The position numbers were made by a program, and so were the translations under genes. Below the pieces are notes generated by a model that saw only the letters and a list, made by a program, of their open reading frames with translations, made no database searches and was not told the origin of the DNA. This document shows positions 1 through 6,507 of a stretch of DNA of 15,320 bases, piece after piece (within the stretch, counting starts at the first letter, position 1; each line of letters opens with the position of its first letter). The DNA comes from DATATV01 sp035551355 (GTDB lineage: Bacteria > Actinomycetota > Actinomycetes > Mycobacteriales > Pseudonocardiaceae): contig DASZNF010000063.1 in NCBI GenBank assembly GCA_035551355.1, forward strand, positions 1-15,320, in the 5' to 3' direction.

Positions 1-1
1 C

Positions 2-283
2 ACCCACACGCCGGCGGACACCGAGGCCACGGTGGCGCTGCGCGAACGTGGCGACGAGGTCGAGATCGAGGTCAGCGACACCGGCCCCGGCGTGCCGCCC
101 GACCGGCTGCCCCGCATCTTCGACCGCTTCTACCGCGCGGGCATCACCTCACGTCCCGGTTCCGGCCTTGGCCTTGCCATCGTGACCCAGATCGCCACCG
201 TCCACAATGGAACCGTGGTGGCCGAACCGAACCGGCCGCACGGCCTGCGGGTGCGGATCACGCTGCCGATGACCGGCCCATGA
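2..283 (+). CDS. Sensor histidine kinase, C-terminal end of the HATPase_c domain (5' end outside window)
   Basis: The frame is open from base 2 and ends at TGA 281-283, so only the last 93 codons are present. The visible part is the end of a GHKL ATPase domain. It begins with ARTHTP, which normally follows the N-box Asn. The G1 box VSDTGPGVPP, the F box RIFDRFYRA and the G2 box GSGLGLAIV follow, and the protein ends in a short beta strand (LRVRITLP). All ATP-binding boxes in view look intact. In a two-component system this domain binds ATP and phosphorylates a His in the upstream dimerisation domain, which lies outside the window along with any membrane sensor and response regulator. An ATG at 32 is internal and is not the start. 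The gene converges on the next one with a 6-bp gap. Confidence 0.93.
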   Translation, partial: THTPADTEATVALRERGDEVEIEVSDTGPGVPPDRLPRIFDRFYRAGITSRPGSGLGLAIVTQIATVHNGTVVAEPNRPHGLRVRITLPMTGP

Positions 284-289
284 GAGAGC

Positions 290-724
290 TCAGAAGCCCC
301 GGATCTTGGTGACGGTGATCCGCAGGGCGACCGGGTAGGCGTCGCCGAACGACTCGACGTCGCCGCTCACCCGGGCCGCGCCCTCGCCGTATTTGGTCAG
401 ATACTCCGGATTGTGCTGGGCCAGCGGCACGTCCTCGGCGATTTCGGCGGTGCCGGTCACGACGATGATGTCGCCGCCCGCGCCGTTGCCGTCCAGGTTG
501 AGCGACACCCTCGGCCGGTCCTTCACATGCGTCAGGCGGTTGGCGTCCGGGCGGTTGTACACCAGCACGGAATCCTCGCCGTCCCAGAGGAACCACACCG
601 GATTGGGCTGCGGCGTGCCGTCGCGGCCGACGGTGGTCAGCCAGCCGACGGTGGCCTCGGCCAGCCGCCGCCGCACTCGGGTGCCGAACTCGGTGTCCGC
701 GTCGGGAACCACGCTTGTCGCCAT
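290..724 (-). CDS. PPOX-class F420-dependent / FMN-binding oxidoreductase-like protein
   Basis: This 144-aa protein has the length and layout of the split-barrel PPOX (pyridoxamine 5'-phosphate oxidase-like) family common in actinobacteria, many of whose members bind F420. Recognisable pieces are the first barrel strands with GRDGTPQPNPVWFLWDG (about residues 33-50), the segment VYNRPDANRLTHVKDRPRVSLNL (about 55-77) and the GDIIVVTGTAEI strand (about 83-95). It resembles the mycobacterial Rv3369-type group (TIGR03667), a call made from memory of the family. A role in redox of an unknown small molecule is inferred. The ATG at 724 has no good Shine-Dalgarno (SD) sequence. A TATAGGTT element lies just before it, suggesting a leaderless transcript. 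It follows the methyltransferase gene by 69 bp on the same strand. Confidence 0.85.
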   Translation of the reverse strand: MATSVVPDADTEFGTRVRRRLAEATVGWLTTVGRDGTPQPNPVWFLWDGEDSVLVYNRPDANRLTHVKDRPRVSLNLDGNGAGGDIIVVTGTAEIAEDVPLAQHNPEYLTKYGEGAARVSGDVESFGDAYPVALRITVTKIRGF

Positions 725-730
725 GCTGCG

Positions 731-738
731 AACCTATA
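731..738 (-). promoter_or_regulatory. Candidate -10 element for a leaderless transcript
   Basis: Read on the minus strand, the eight bases are TATAGGTT. The hexamer TAGGTT fits TANNNT and ends 6 bases before the ATG at 724, so transcription would begin at or very near the start codon. No SD sequence is seen and no clear -35 was found. Confidence 0.35.
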
Positions 739-793
739 CCCGGGCGGACCCGCACCGCTCGGACTCCCGCCCGGTCGCGTGAACCTGTACCGC

Positions 794-1864
794 TCAACGC
801 TTTCCGGCACGCCGATTCGATCGTTGCGCCGCCCTGGTCCGCTCCAGCACGTAGGCGGTGGGGTGCAGGCCACCGGTGGCCAGCGGCACCTCGCGCACCA
901 ATCGAATCCTCGGTGTGGCCTCCACCGACCGGCGGAACAGCTGCTTGTCCTCGGTCAACAGCACGGCCCGGCCGTCCAGGCGCAGAACCCGGTCCAGTTC
1001 ACGCAGGAACGCCGGGTACAGCACCTCGTTGGCAGCGTGGCTGCCGACCCGTTTGCCGAACGGCAGGTTCGACACGATCCGGTCGATCGAATCGGTCGCC
1101 ACGGGCAGCGCCGCCGCGTCGGCTCGGGCCAGGAACGCGCCGGGGACCAGGGGACGGTTCTGGGCCGCGGCAGTCAGCGCTCGTCGCTCGTGATCGCTGC
1201 CCAGTACGCGCGCCAGGGCTGCCTGGGCCGCCGTTTCGACCAGCAGGGTGCCCGCACCGCAGAACGGGTCGTAGACCACGTTTCCGGCCCGCACCTTGGC
1301 CAGCGCCAGCATCACCGCCGCCACCAGCGGCGTCGTCGACGCGGGAATCCGGGCCAGGGCGGGAAAGCGGCGGCCGTAGTGCAACGCGCCGACCTGGCCG
1401 AGCAGCAACTCCCCGCGCCGGGTCAGGTTGACCTGCCAGTCCGCGGGATCATTGGCCCAGCCCAGGTCGGCCTCGATCGTGTCCCGCAGTTGCCACCGGT
1501 CGCCGATCGGGTCGACCCGGAACGCCGGCCGATCGGACAGCGCCGAGAGCACGCCGTCCTCGCGCGAGTGACGCAGGGCGGCCACCGCGTCCGCGGCGTC
1601 CCCGTCGCGGTCCGGGCCGATCACCACGGACAACGCCGAGAACAGTCGCAGCCCGGCCACCTCGCGCAACGGACCTGCGCAGTCGGCCACCACCGAATCG
1701 GCCACCCGCCGGATGCCGGTGAGCAGCGGCGCGCCGATGTCCTGGCACTGCTGCAACAACCGGTCCACCGCGCCGGGCAGGCTTTCCAGGTGGATTCGGT
1801 CGTGCACCGGCCGGTCCAGGTCGATGTGATCTCCGGCTACGGGGTCGGTCAGCTGCGCGTTCAT
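794..1864 (-). CDS. THUMP/UPF0020-type SAM-dependent RNA methyltransferase (Trm14/RlmL-like)
   Basis: This 356-aa protein has an N-terminal half with weak THUMP-like character (about residues 60-165, including WQVNLTRRGELLLGQVG) and a C-terminal Rossmann methyltransferase domain. The SAM-binding motif I is DPFCGAGT (199-206). An acidic strand end, GSDHE (222-226), fits motif II. The catalytic motif IV is NLPFG (266-270), the variant of N-P-P-Y/F seen in base N2-guanine methyltransferases of the UPF0020 group. The family methylates guanine N2 in tRNA (Trm14/TrmN) or 23S rRNA (RlmL). I infer an RNA guanine methyltransferase but cannot say which RNA. The N-terminus is divergent. The ATG at 1864 lies 19 bp after the YhgE stop and has no strong SD, but GATAAT ends 8 bases upstream, so it could have its own leaderless promoter as well as operon readthrough. 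Confidence 0.82.
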   Translation of the reverse strand: MNAQLTDPVAGDHIDLDRPVHDRIHLESLPGAVDRLLQQCQDIGAPLLTGIRRVADSVVADCAGPLREVAGLRLFSALSVVIGPDRDGDAADAVAALRHSREDGVLSALSDRPAFRVDPIGDRWQLRDTIEADLGWANDPADWQVNLTRRGELLLGQVGALHYGRRFPALARIPASTTPLVAAVMLALAKVRAGNVVYDPFCGAGTLLVETAAQAALARVLGSDHERRALTAAAQNRPLVPGAFLARADAAALPVATDSIDRIVSNLPFGKRVGSHAANEVLYPAFLRELDRVLRLDGRAVLLTEDKQLFRRSVEATPRIRLVREVPLATGGLHPTAYVLERTRAAQRSNRRAGKR

Positions 1865-1872
1865 CGCCCAGG

Positions 1873-1878
1873 ATTATC
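1873..1878 (-). promoter_or_regulatory. Candidate -10 element (GATAAT) before the methyltransferase
   Basis: GATAAT on the minus strand ends 8 bases before the ATG at 1864, inside the 19-bp gap after the YhgE stop codon. The spacing fits a leaderless start. No convincing -35 lies at 17 bp, and the hexamer differs from TANNNT at its first base. Confidence 0.3.
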
Positions 1879-1883
1879 CCCGG

Positions 1884-3824
1884 TCAGAGTCTGAGGTCCG
1901 GTTTCAGCGTCACGATCGACCAGTTTCGCTTGCCCCGCACCACAAGCAGGTCCAGGAGCAGCGCGCCGATTCCGAACGCGGCCAGCACGATCGCGTCCGT
2001 GGCCAGGTGCGCCCCGTTGCCGCCGCTGATGGTCACCCGCAGCCCGTCGACCAGATAACTCATCGGCAACAGCGGATGCACCGCTCTGAACGGCAACGGC
2101 AGCGTTTCCACCGGATAGATCCCGCCGCACGAGGTCAGCTGGACGATCAGCAGGATCAGCATCACCGCGCTCGCCGCTCCACTGAGCAACGCGCGGAACA
2201 AATGGGCTATCGCGGTGAAACTGGCCACCGCCAAGGCAAGCAACCCCAGCGTGCCCCAGAAATTCTCCGGATGCAGGCCAAGACACGCGTCCAGCACGAT
2301 GAACAGCAGCAACGCGCCGACCAGGCCCACCACCAGGGCGGGCAACCACCCGGCCAGCGTCACGGTCAGCGTGCTCGCGCGGCTGGCCAGCGCCCGCCCG
2401 GGCATGGCCTTGAGCAGCAGATACCCGGACAGCCCGAACACCCACAGCGCGATCGCGTAGAAGAACGGGGTCAGGCCGCGGCCGTAGGTGCCCGCCGGGT
2501 GCAGGTTGCCGGTGGTGATGTCCACCGGCGAGGCCAGCGTGGCCGCGTTGTCCTTCTGCTGATCGGCCGACAGCACCGGGATCTTGTTCTGCACGGTGTT
2601 GAGCCCATCGGCCAGCTTCACCGACCCGTCGTGCAGGGTGCTCACGCCGCTGGACAACGTGCTGGCGCCGTTTGCGGCGTTGCCGATGCCGCCGTCCAGC
2701 GTCTGCATCCCGGTGCTCACCTGGGTCGCGCCGGTGGCCAGCTGCTGGATCTTGGCGGCCGCGGTGCGCACCTGGGACTGCAACTGGGGCGCGTCCGCGG
2801 CCAGCGTCTGCGTCCCCGCGGCGACGGTGGCGGTGTTGGTTCTCACCTGCTGCGCACCGGTGTTGACCTGGTTGGCGTAGCCGGTCGCGGTGTTGGTCGC
2901 GGTCACCAGCTGTTGATAATCGGGATTGTCCTTGAGCAGGGGATCGTCGTTGCCCAGCGCGGCCACCTTGGCCTGGATCGAGTTCTGATTGGTGGACACC
3001 CAGCCGGTGACCTGCGCGGCATTGCCGGCCAGATCGGCCGCGCCGGAGGCCGCGGTCGCCGCGTTCTGGGTCACCGAGGGAATCGCGTCGGCCACGCCAT
3101 TGGCAAGCGGCACAACGACATTCGCGATCGAGTTGACCCCGTCGGCCACCTGCCCGGACCCGGTGACCAGCTTGTCCGCGCCGGTTTTCAACGTGCCAAG
3201 ACCGCTGGACAGGTTGGCCGCGCCGGAATTCGCGTCGGACAACCCGTCACGCAGCTGGTTGGCGCCGCTGCTCGCGTCCGTGATACCTGAACGCAGTTGT
3301 TGCAGGTCACCGAAAACCGACTCGAAGTACGCGCTCACCGCCGCCGCACTGATCTTGTTCTGCAGCGTGGACTGCACGGTTTCGGCCATTTTTCCGACCA
3401 CGTAACCGTTCGCGTCGTTCAGCGTGATCGCCATGGACGCCCGCTGCGGCGTGTTGGTCGCGCCGCTGGCCAGTTTCGCGGAGAAGTCCCTCGGCACCGA
3501 GATGGTGAAGTAGTAGCTGCCGTCGTTCAAACCCTTGCCGGCCTGCTGGGCGTTGACGAAGTGCCAGTCGAAGATGCGGTCGTGGGCCAGATCGTCGGTG
3601 AACAGCTTGCCCGCGTTGACATTCGTGTTGTTCACGTTCACCGGCTGGTCCGCGTTCACCACGGCCACCGGGATCTCCGACAGCTTGCCGTAGGGGTCCC
3701 AGTTCGACCACAGGTACAGCGCGCCGTAGAGCAGCGGCACACAGGTGATGAAGATCAGCCCGATCCGCTGCAGTGGCGTGCGGAAGCGCCGTAGTTCGGT
3801 GCCCACCAGTCGCAGTGCGCGCAT
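1884..3824 (-). CDS. YhgE/Pip-family membrane protein (ABC-2-like transporter permease)
   Basis: This 646-aa protein has the YhgE/Pip layout: a short cytoplasmic N-terminus, one membrane segment (about 20-40), a large extracellular domain, and about five C-terminal membrane segments (about 452-472, 490-512, 523-543, 549-567, 609-629). The external part starts with a conserved lobe (about 41-150, including IPVAVVNAD). It continues into long helical stretches with a loose seven-residue pattern of Gly-Ala and Leu (SGANQLRDGL, SGAANLSSGL, TGADKLVTG at 186-222; TGATQVSTG, NGASTLSSG, DGSVKLADGL at 364-408), as usual in this family. Family members act as phage receptors or type VII-like export or ABC-2 partners; the cargo here is unknown. 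The ATG at 3824 shares its A with the stop of the ATPase gene (TGATG), and GGAGGAA sits 8 bases upstream, which fixes this start over an open-frame ATG at 3974. Confidence 0.9.
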   Translation of the reverse strand: MRALRLVGTELRRFRTPLQRIGLIFITCVPLLYGALYLWSNWDPYGKLSEIPVAVVNADQPVNVNNTNVNAGKLFTDDLAHDRIFDWHFVNAQQAGKGLNDGSYYFTISVPRDFSAKLASGATNTPQRASMAITLNDANGYVVGKMAETVQSTLQNKISAAAVSAYFESVFGDLQQLRSGITDASSGANQLRDGLSDANSGAANLSSGLGTLKTGADKLVTGSGQVADGVNSIANVVVPLANGVADAIPSVTQNAATAASGAADLAGNAAQVTGWVSTNQNSIQAKVAALGNDDPLLKDNPDYQQLVTATNTATGYANQVNTGAQQVRTNTATVAAGTQTLAADAPQLQSQVRTAAAKIQQLATGATQVSTGMQTLDGGIGNAANGASTLSSGVSTLHDGSVKLADGLNTVQNKIPVLSADQQKDNAATLASPVDITTGNLHPAGTYGRGLTPFFYAIALWVFGLSGYLLLKAMPGRALASRASTLTVTLAGWLPALVVGLVGALLLFIVLDACLGLHPENFWGTLGLLALAVASFTAIAHLFRALLSGAASAVMLILLIVQLTSCGGIYPVETLPLPFRAVHPLLPMSYLVDGLRVTISGGNGAHLATDAIVLAAFGIGALLLDLLVVRGKRNWSIVTLKPDLRL

Positions 3825-4546
3825 CAGCGCTGTTCCTCCGGGGTCTCGTCGTCGGGCCGGTTCGGCACCGGCAGGGTCAGCACGGTCGCACCGTGCTCGG
3901 TGGCCGGGCGGGGGTCGGTGCAGCTGGCGATGACCGCGATGTCCAGTTCGGCGATCTGGCGCAGCGTCTCCCACAACGCATCGGCCTGTTCGGGGGTGGT
4001 GTGCCGATCGAGGTCGTCCAGCACGAGGACGCGCGGATCGCCGGCCACGGCCAGTGCCAGCGACAACAACGTCGACTGCACCACGTCCAGATCGGCCACC
4101 ATGGCCTCGCCGCGGGCTTCCAGGCCGACCGCGGCCCGCGCGGTGGCGAAGTCGACGTCCTTGCCCAGCAGGGCGCGCAGTTCGTGCACGTGGTCGCGCA
4201 CCCGCAGGTCCGGCTCCAGTTCGGCCGCCCCGGTGATCCGGGCGACCGCGACCTGACCGCGGATGGCCTTGGCGCCGCCCTGCTCGGCGACCCGCACGCT
4301 GCCCTCGGTGGGCTTGGCGCGCCCGGCCAGGGTGAGCAGCAGCATGCTGCGGCCGCTGCCCGCCGGCCCGGACACCGCGGCCAGCCCGCCGGGGGGCACG
4401 CGCAGCGTCACGTCCCGGTAGACCCAGCCGCGTCCGCCGCGCAGCCCGAGGCCCTCGGCCAGCAGCAGTGGCGGTTCGGCCGGCTCCGGCGCCGGACCGT
4501 CCACTTCGGTCAGTTCGGCGGTGTCGGTGCTGGTTGGTTCGGACAT
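3824..4546 (-). CDS. ABC transporter ATP-binding protein with degenerate catalytic motifs, partner of YhgE
   Basis: This 240-aa protein has the fold signature of an ABC ATPase after an acidic, Pro-rich leader (1-25). The Walker A is GPAGSGRS (60-67), with Arg66 where Lys is expected. The Q-loop zone (about 99-115) has no clear Gln. The signature motif LSGGQ is replaced by something like VQSTLLS (156-162). Walker B reads VLVLDDLD (173-180), with Asp178 where the catalytic Glu normally stands. The switch His is absent (IASCTDP, 206-212). The gene overlaps the YhgE start by one base, so it is surely its partner. Either hydrolysis is impaired and the protein is structural or regulatory, or this subfamily works with a modified site. 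The start is ATG 4546 with GGGGAG 4 bases upstream. The 141 bp between it and the upstream sensor gene holds no obvious terminator or promoter. Confidence 0.85.
   Translation of the reverse strand: MSEPTSTDTAELTEVDGPAPEPAEPPLLLAEGLGLRGGRGWVYRDVTLRVPPGGLAAVSGPAGSGRSMLLLTLAGRAKPTEGSVRVAEQGGAKAIRGQVAVARITGAAELEPDLRVRDHVHELRALLGKDVDFATARAAVGLEARGEAMVADLDVVQSTLLSLALAVAGDPRVLVLDDLDRHTTPEQADALWETLRQIAELDIAVIASCTDPRPATEHGATVLTLPVPNRPDDETPEEQR
3833..3839 (-). promoter_or_regulatory. Ribosome binding site that sets the YhgE start
   Basis: GGAGGAA on the minus strand lies 8 bases before the ATG at 3824, inside the end of the ATPase gene. It supports translational coupling of the two genes and rules out the longer open frame that starts at 3974. 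Confidence 0.75.
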
Positions 4547-4550
4547 ACTG

Positions 4551-4556
4551 CTCCCC
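4551..4556 (-). promoter_or_regulatory. Ribosome binding site of the ABC ATPase gene
   Basis: GGGGAG on the minus strand, four bases before the ATG at 4546, supports this start. Confidence 0.55.
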
Positions 4557-4687
4557 GTCGGTGGTCGTGCCGGATGAATGCTCCCAGACCGGACACCCCC
4601 GCGCCGAGTCGGACAGGCGTGATTTTCATCGCTTGGTGAATTACTCCGTTCGCGGGCCGGCGCGGCGAACGCGCAGGTAGACCGGAC

Positions 4688-5989
4688 TCAGACCGGCCAG
4701 TCCACGGCCACCGAGTCCCGGTCGCCGGTCACGGTGAGGCGCAGCACACCGTCGGACCGGGCGATCTGGATGCGCACGCCCAACGGCCGCTCCCCGGCGG
4801 CCAGATCGGCCAGGATGCGGCGCAGCGTGTTCACCAGGTCGTCGCTGACCGGCTCGGGCAACTCGCCGGTCAGCGTGCCGTCGAAACCGACCTGCGGGGA
4901 GAAGCCCAGGCTGGTCTCGCTCTCGCCGACCACGTCCAGCACCCGCTTGGACAGGCCGTCCTCCTCCCGGCGCATGGTCAGGCCGAAGATCGCGGTCTGC
5001 AGCTCGCGGATGGCGCTGTCGATGTCGTCCACGGCCACCGACAGCGCACCCGAGGCGGCGGGCTGGCGGCCGGCCATGGACTGCAGGTTCAGGCCGGTGC
5101 GGAACAGCCGCTGCACCACGGTTTCGTTGAGGTCGCGGGCGATCCGCTCGGCCTCCTCGTAGCGGGCCAGCTGCTGCTTGCTGGCCGTGGCGCGGGCGAT
5201 CTCCGCGCGCAGCCGCACTCGCATGGCGTCCACCGCCGAGGCCACGGTGGCGATCTCGGTGGGCCCGGCGACGTCCACCGAGTGGTCCAGGTCGTCGCCG
5301 ACCCGATGGACCTGGCTGACCAGCGCGCGCAGCGGCCGGGCCAGCGAACGGCGCAGGACCACGATGGCCACCCCGCCCAGCAACAGCGCGGCGATGGTGG
5401 CCCCGATGGCGATGCGAGCGGCCACGGCCTGGGTGGCGTTTGCGTTCTGCAACTGGGCGTTGGCCAGCTGGTTGGTGCGGTCCTGGACGGCGAACAGCGC
5501 GGCCCGCAGGGTGTTGAACAGGCGCTCGTCGTTGGGCGCTCGGGTGAGCAGCTGGGCGCCGGTCATGCTCTGCGGCTGCCGGTCGGCGATCTCCGGCGCT
5601 GCGGTGCCGGACTGCCAGGCCGCGGCCGCGGTGTCCACCCCGGCCAGCAGGGTCGTCGAGGTCGGATCGCCGCGCAGGTTGGTGCCCAGCTGCGAGCGCA
5701 ACCGCGTGGCCTCCCGGATTCCGGTGGTGTAGGGCTGCAGCTGGATCGGATTGCCGGTGAGCAGGAACTCGCGTTCCCCGGTCTCCTGGTCCACATAGGC
5801 CTCGCTCAGCGCCACCGCGGCGACCTGCGCGGGCCGGAACATGTTGGCCAGCCGGGCCCGGGAGGTGCTCAGCCGTTCCTGGACCACCGCGGATGCGACG
5901 CCGGTGACGAGCAGGAGCAGCAGCAATCCACCCACCAGCAGTTGGATCTGCCAGCGCAGGGTTGCCGGTTGGGGCCACGGACGGCGCAC
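4688..5989 (-). CDS. CHASE3-HAMP sensor with a pseudo-histidine-kinase region (His to Asn)
   Basis: This 433-aa membrane protein has a first membrane segment (about 13-36), a CHASE3-type extracellular helical sensor (about 37-188, with QETGEREFLLTGNP at 68-81), a second membrane segment (about 189-212), HAMP (about 213-265), a short coiled linker and a HisKA_3-like dimerisation helix. That helix reads ERIARDLNETVVQRLF (281-296). Family members have His where Asn288 stands (codon AAC at 5128-5126). The C-terminal part still aligns with a GHKL ATPase (LVNTLRRILADLA, 385-397), but the N-box Asn is Asp395, the DxGxG box is lost (GDRDS, 422-426) and the protein ends without a G2 box. It should not autophosphorylate; signalling by protein contact is inferred. 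The GTG start at 5989 is forced by an in-frame TAG at 5998-5996. The AGGAAG before it is only 2 bases away, so initiation is unusual or leaderless. Confidence 0.85.
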   Translation of the reverse strand: MRRPWPQPATLRWQIQLLVGGLLLLLLVTGVASAVVQERLSTSRARLANMFRPAQVAAVALSEAYVDQETGEREFLLTGNPIQLQPYTTGIREATRLRSQLGTNLRGDPTSTTLLAGVDTAAAAWQSGTAAPEIADRQPQSMTGAQLLTRAPNDERLFNTLRAALFAVQDRTNQLANAQLQNANATQAVAARIAIGATIAALLLGGVAIVVLRRSLARPLRALVSQVHRVGDDLDHSVDVAGPTEIATVASAVDAMRVRLRAEIARATASKQQLARYEEAERIARDLNETVVQRLFRTGLNLQSMAGRQPAASGALSVAVDDIDSAIRELQTAIFGLTMRREEDGLSKRVLDVVGESETSLGFSPQVGFDGTLTGELPEPVSDDLVNTLRRILADLAAGERPLGVRIQIARSDGVLRLTVTGDRDSVAVDWPV

Positions 5990-6320
5990 AACTTCCTATC
6001 GTGGACCGTTCACACGTTTCGAGCCATACCCGCATCTGCCAACTCGTGATTACGCTCGGTAATACGGTCTCGGGTTCGCCCTGATCCGACGTGGATCGCG
6101 GGCGTGATCCTACTTTGGTATGGAAACCGGTTTTCCTGGTCCGGCTGGGTCGTGGCGGGAATTCACCGGATCGACGCGGAACCGGGTGAGGTGGGAAACC
6201 CCTTGTGGAGTAACGGATTCCTGTCTCTCATTGAGCCGGATGGCGAGTCCGTCCGGGTGTGTCCGGGGCTCTCGGACAGGCCATCGGGAACCGGATTCGT
6301 CGGAGGACCGAGGAAATGGT

Positions 6321-6446
6321 ATGGCGAATGCACGGGCGATTCTCCTGGCGCTGTGCGTCAAGTGGGTGTACACGCTGCGTGTTCGCTGGTCGGAAGATTT
6401 TTTCCGCGACCGGGCGGCGGCGCGTGGTGCGGGCGGCCGGCGGTAG
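6321..6446 (+). CDS. Candidate 41-aa small ORF upstream of lacI-type gene
   Basis: ATG at 6321 follows AGGAA (6311-6315) at a five-base distance and opens a 41-codon frame ending at TAG 6444-6446. The peptide starts MANARAILLALCVKWVY, a short hydrophobic stretch, then becomes Arg-rich. About three quarters of codons end in G or C, lower than in the neighbouring genes, and I recognise no family. It could be a small membrane peptide or leader. Chance is at least as likely. Confidence 0.18.
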   Translation: MANARAILLALCVKWVYTLRVRWSEDFFRDRAAARGAGGRR

Positions 6447-6459
6447 AAAGGGCTTGCCA

Positions 6460-6465
6460 TACAAT
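6460..6465 (+). promoter_or_regulatory. Candidate -10 box of the LacI-family gene
   Basis: TACAAT is a near-consensus -10 located 42 bases before the ATG at 6508. It implies transcription starting near 6472 and a leader of about 36 bases. No TTGAC-like -35 lies at 17 bp. It overlaps a CCATAC copy of the repeated GGTATGG motif. Confidence 0.45.
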
Positions 6466-6507
6466 CCGGAGTCGTCCGAGCGGCTGGAGTGAACGGGGTA
6501 GCGGGCG

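Larger units (their letters stand above)
5990..6507. other. 518-bp divergent regulatory gap between the sensor and LacI genes
   Basis: This gap separates a minus-strand and a plus-strand gene and so must hold promoters for both. It is less GC-rich than its flanks. It contains three exact copies of GGTATGG (6024-6030 on the minus strand, 6117-6123 and 6318-6324) and a related CCATAC (6457-6462). It also holds a short ATTAC-GCTCG-GTAAT dyad (6049-6063), an 8-bp palindrome GTGTACAC (6366-6373), a T6 run inside an imperfect GGTCG/CGACC dyad (6388-6411) and a good -10 (6460-6465). The open frames in it have poor codon usage; only a 41-codon frame has an acceptable ribosome site. Confidence 0.6.

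Noticed and set aside
413..1894. A 493-codon open frame on the plus strand
   Set aside because: It is antisense to the F420/PPOX and methyltransferase genes, both of which have clear family motifs, and its own product is low-complexity.
2007..3290. A 427-codon plus-strand frame
   Set aside because: It is antisense to the YhgE/Pip gene and caused by the Gly/Ala/Leu repeats of that protein.
4641..6035. A 464-codon minus-strand frame overlapping the sensor gene
   Set aside because: It is the shifted frame of the CHASE3-HAMP gene; its residues are Arg/Gly/Pro-rich without membrane segments.
6049..6063. ATTAC-GCTCG-GTAAT dyad as an operator
   Set aside because: The arms are only five bases and do not extend; too weak to call alone.
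6388..6411. T6 run with a GGTCG/CGACC dyad as an intrinsic terminator
   Set aside because: The T-run lies in the loop instead of after the stem, and no gene ends just upstream.
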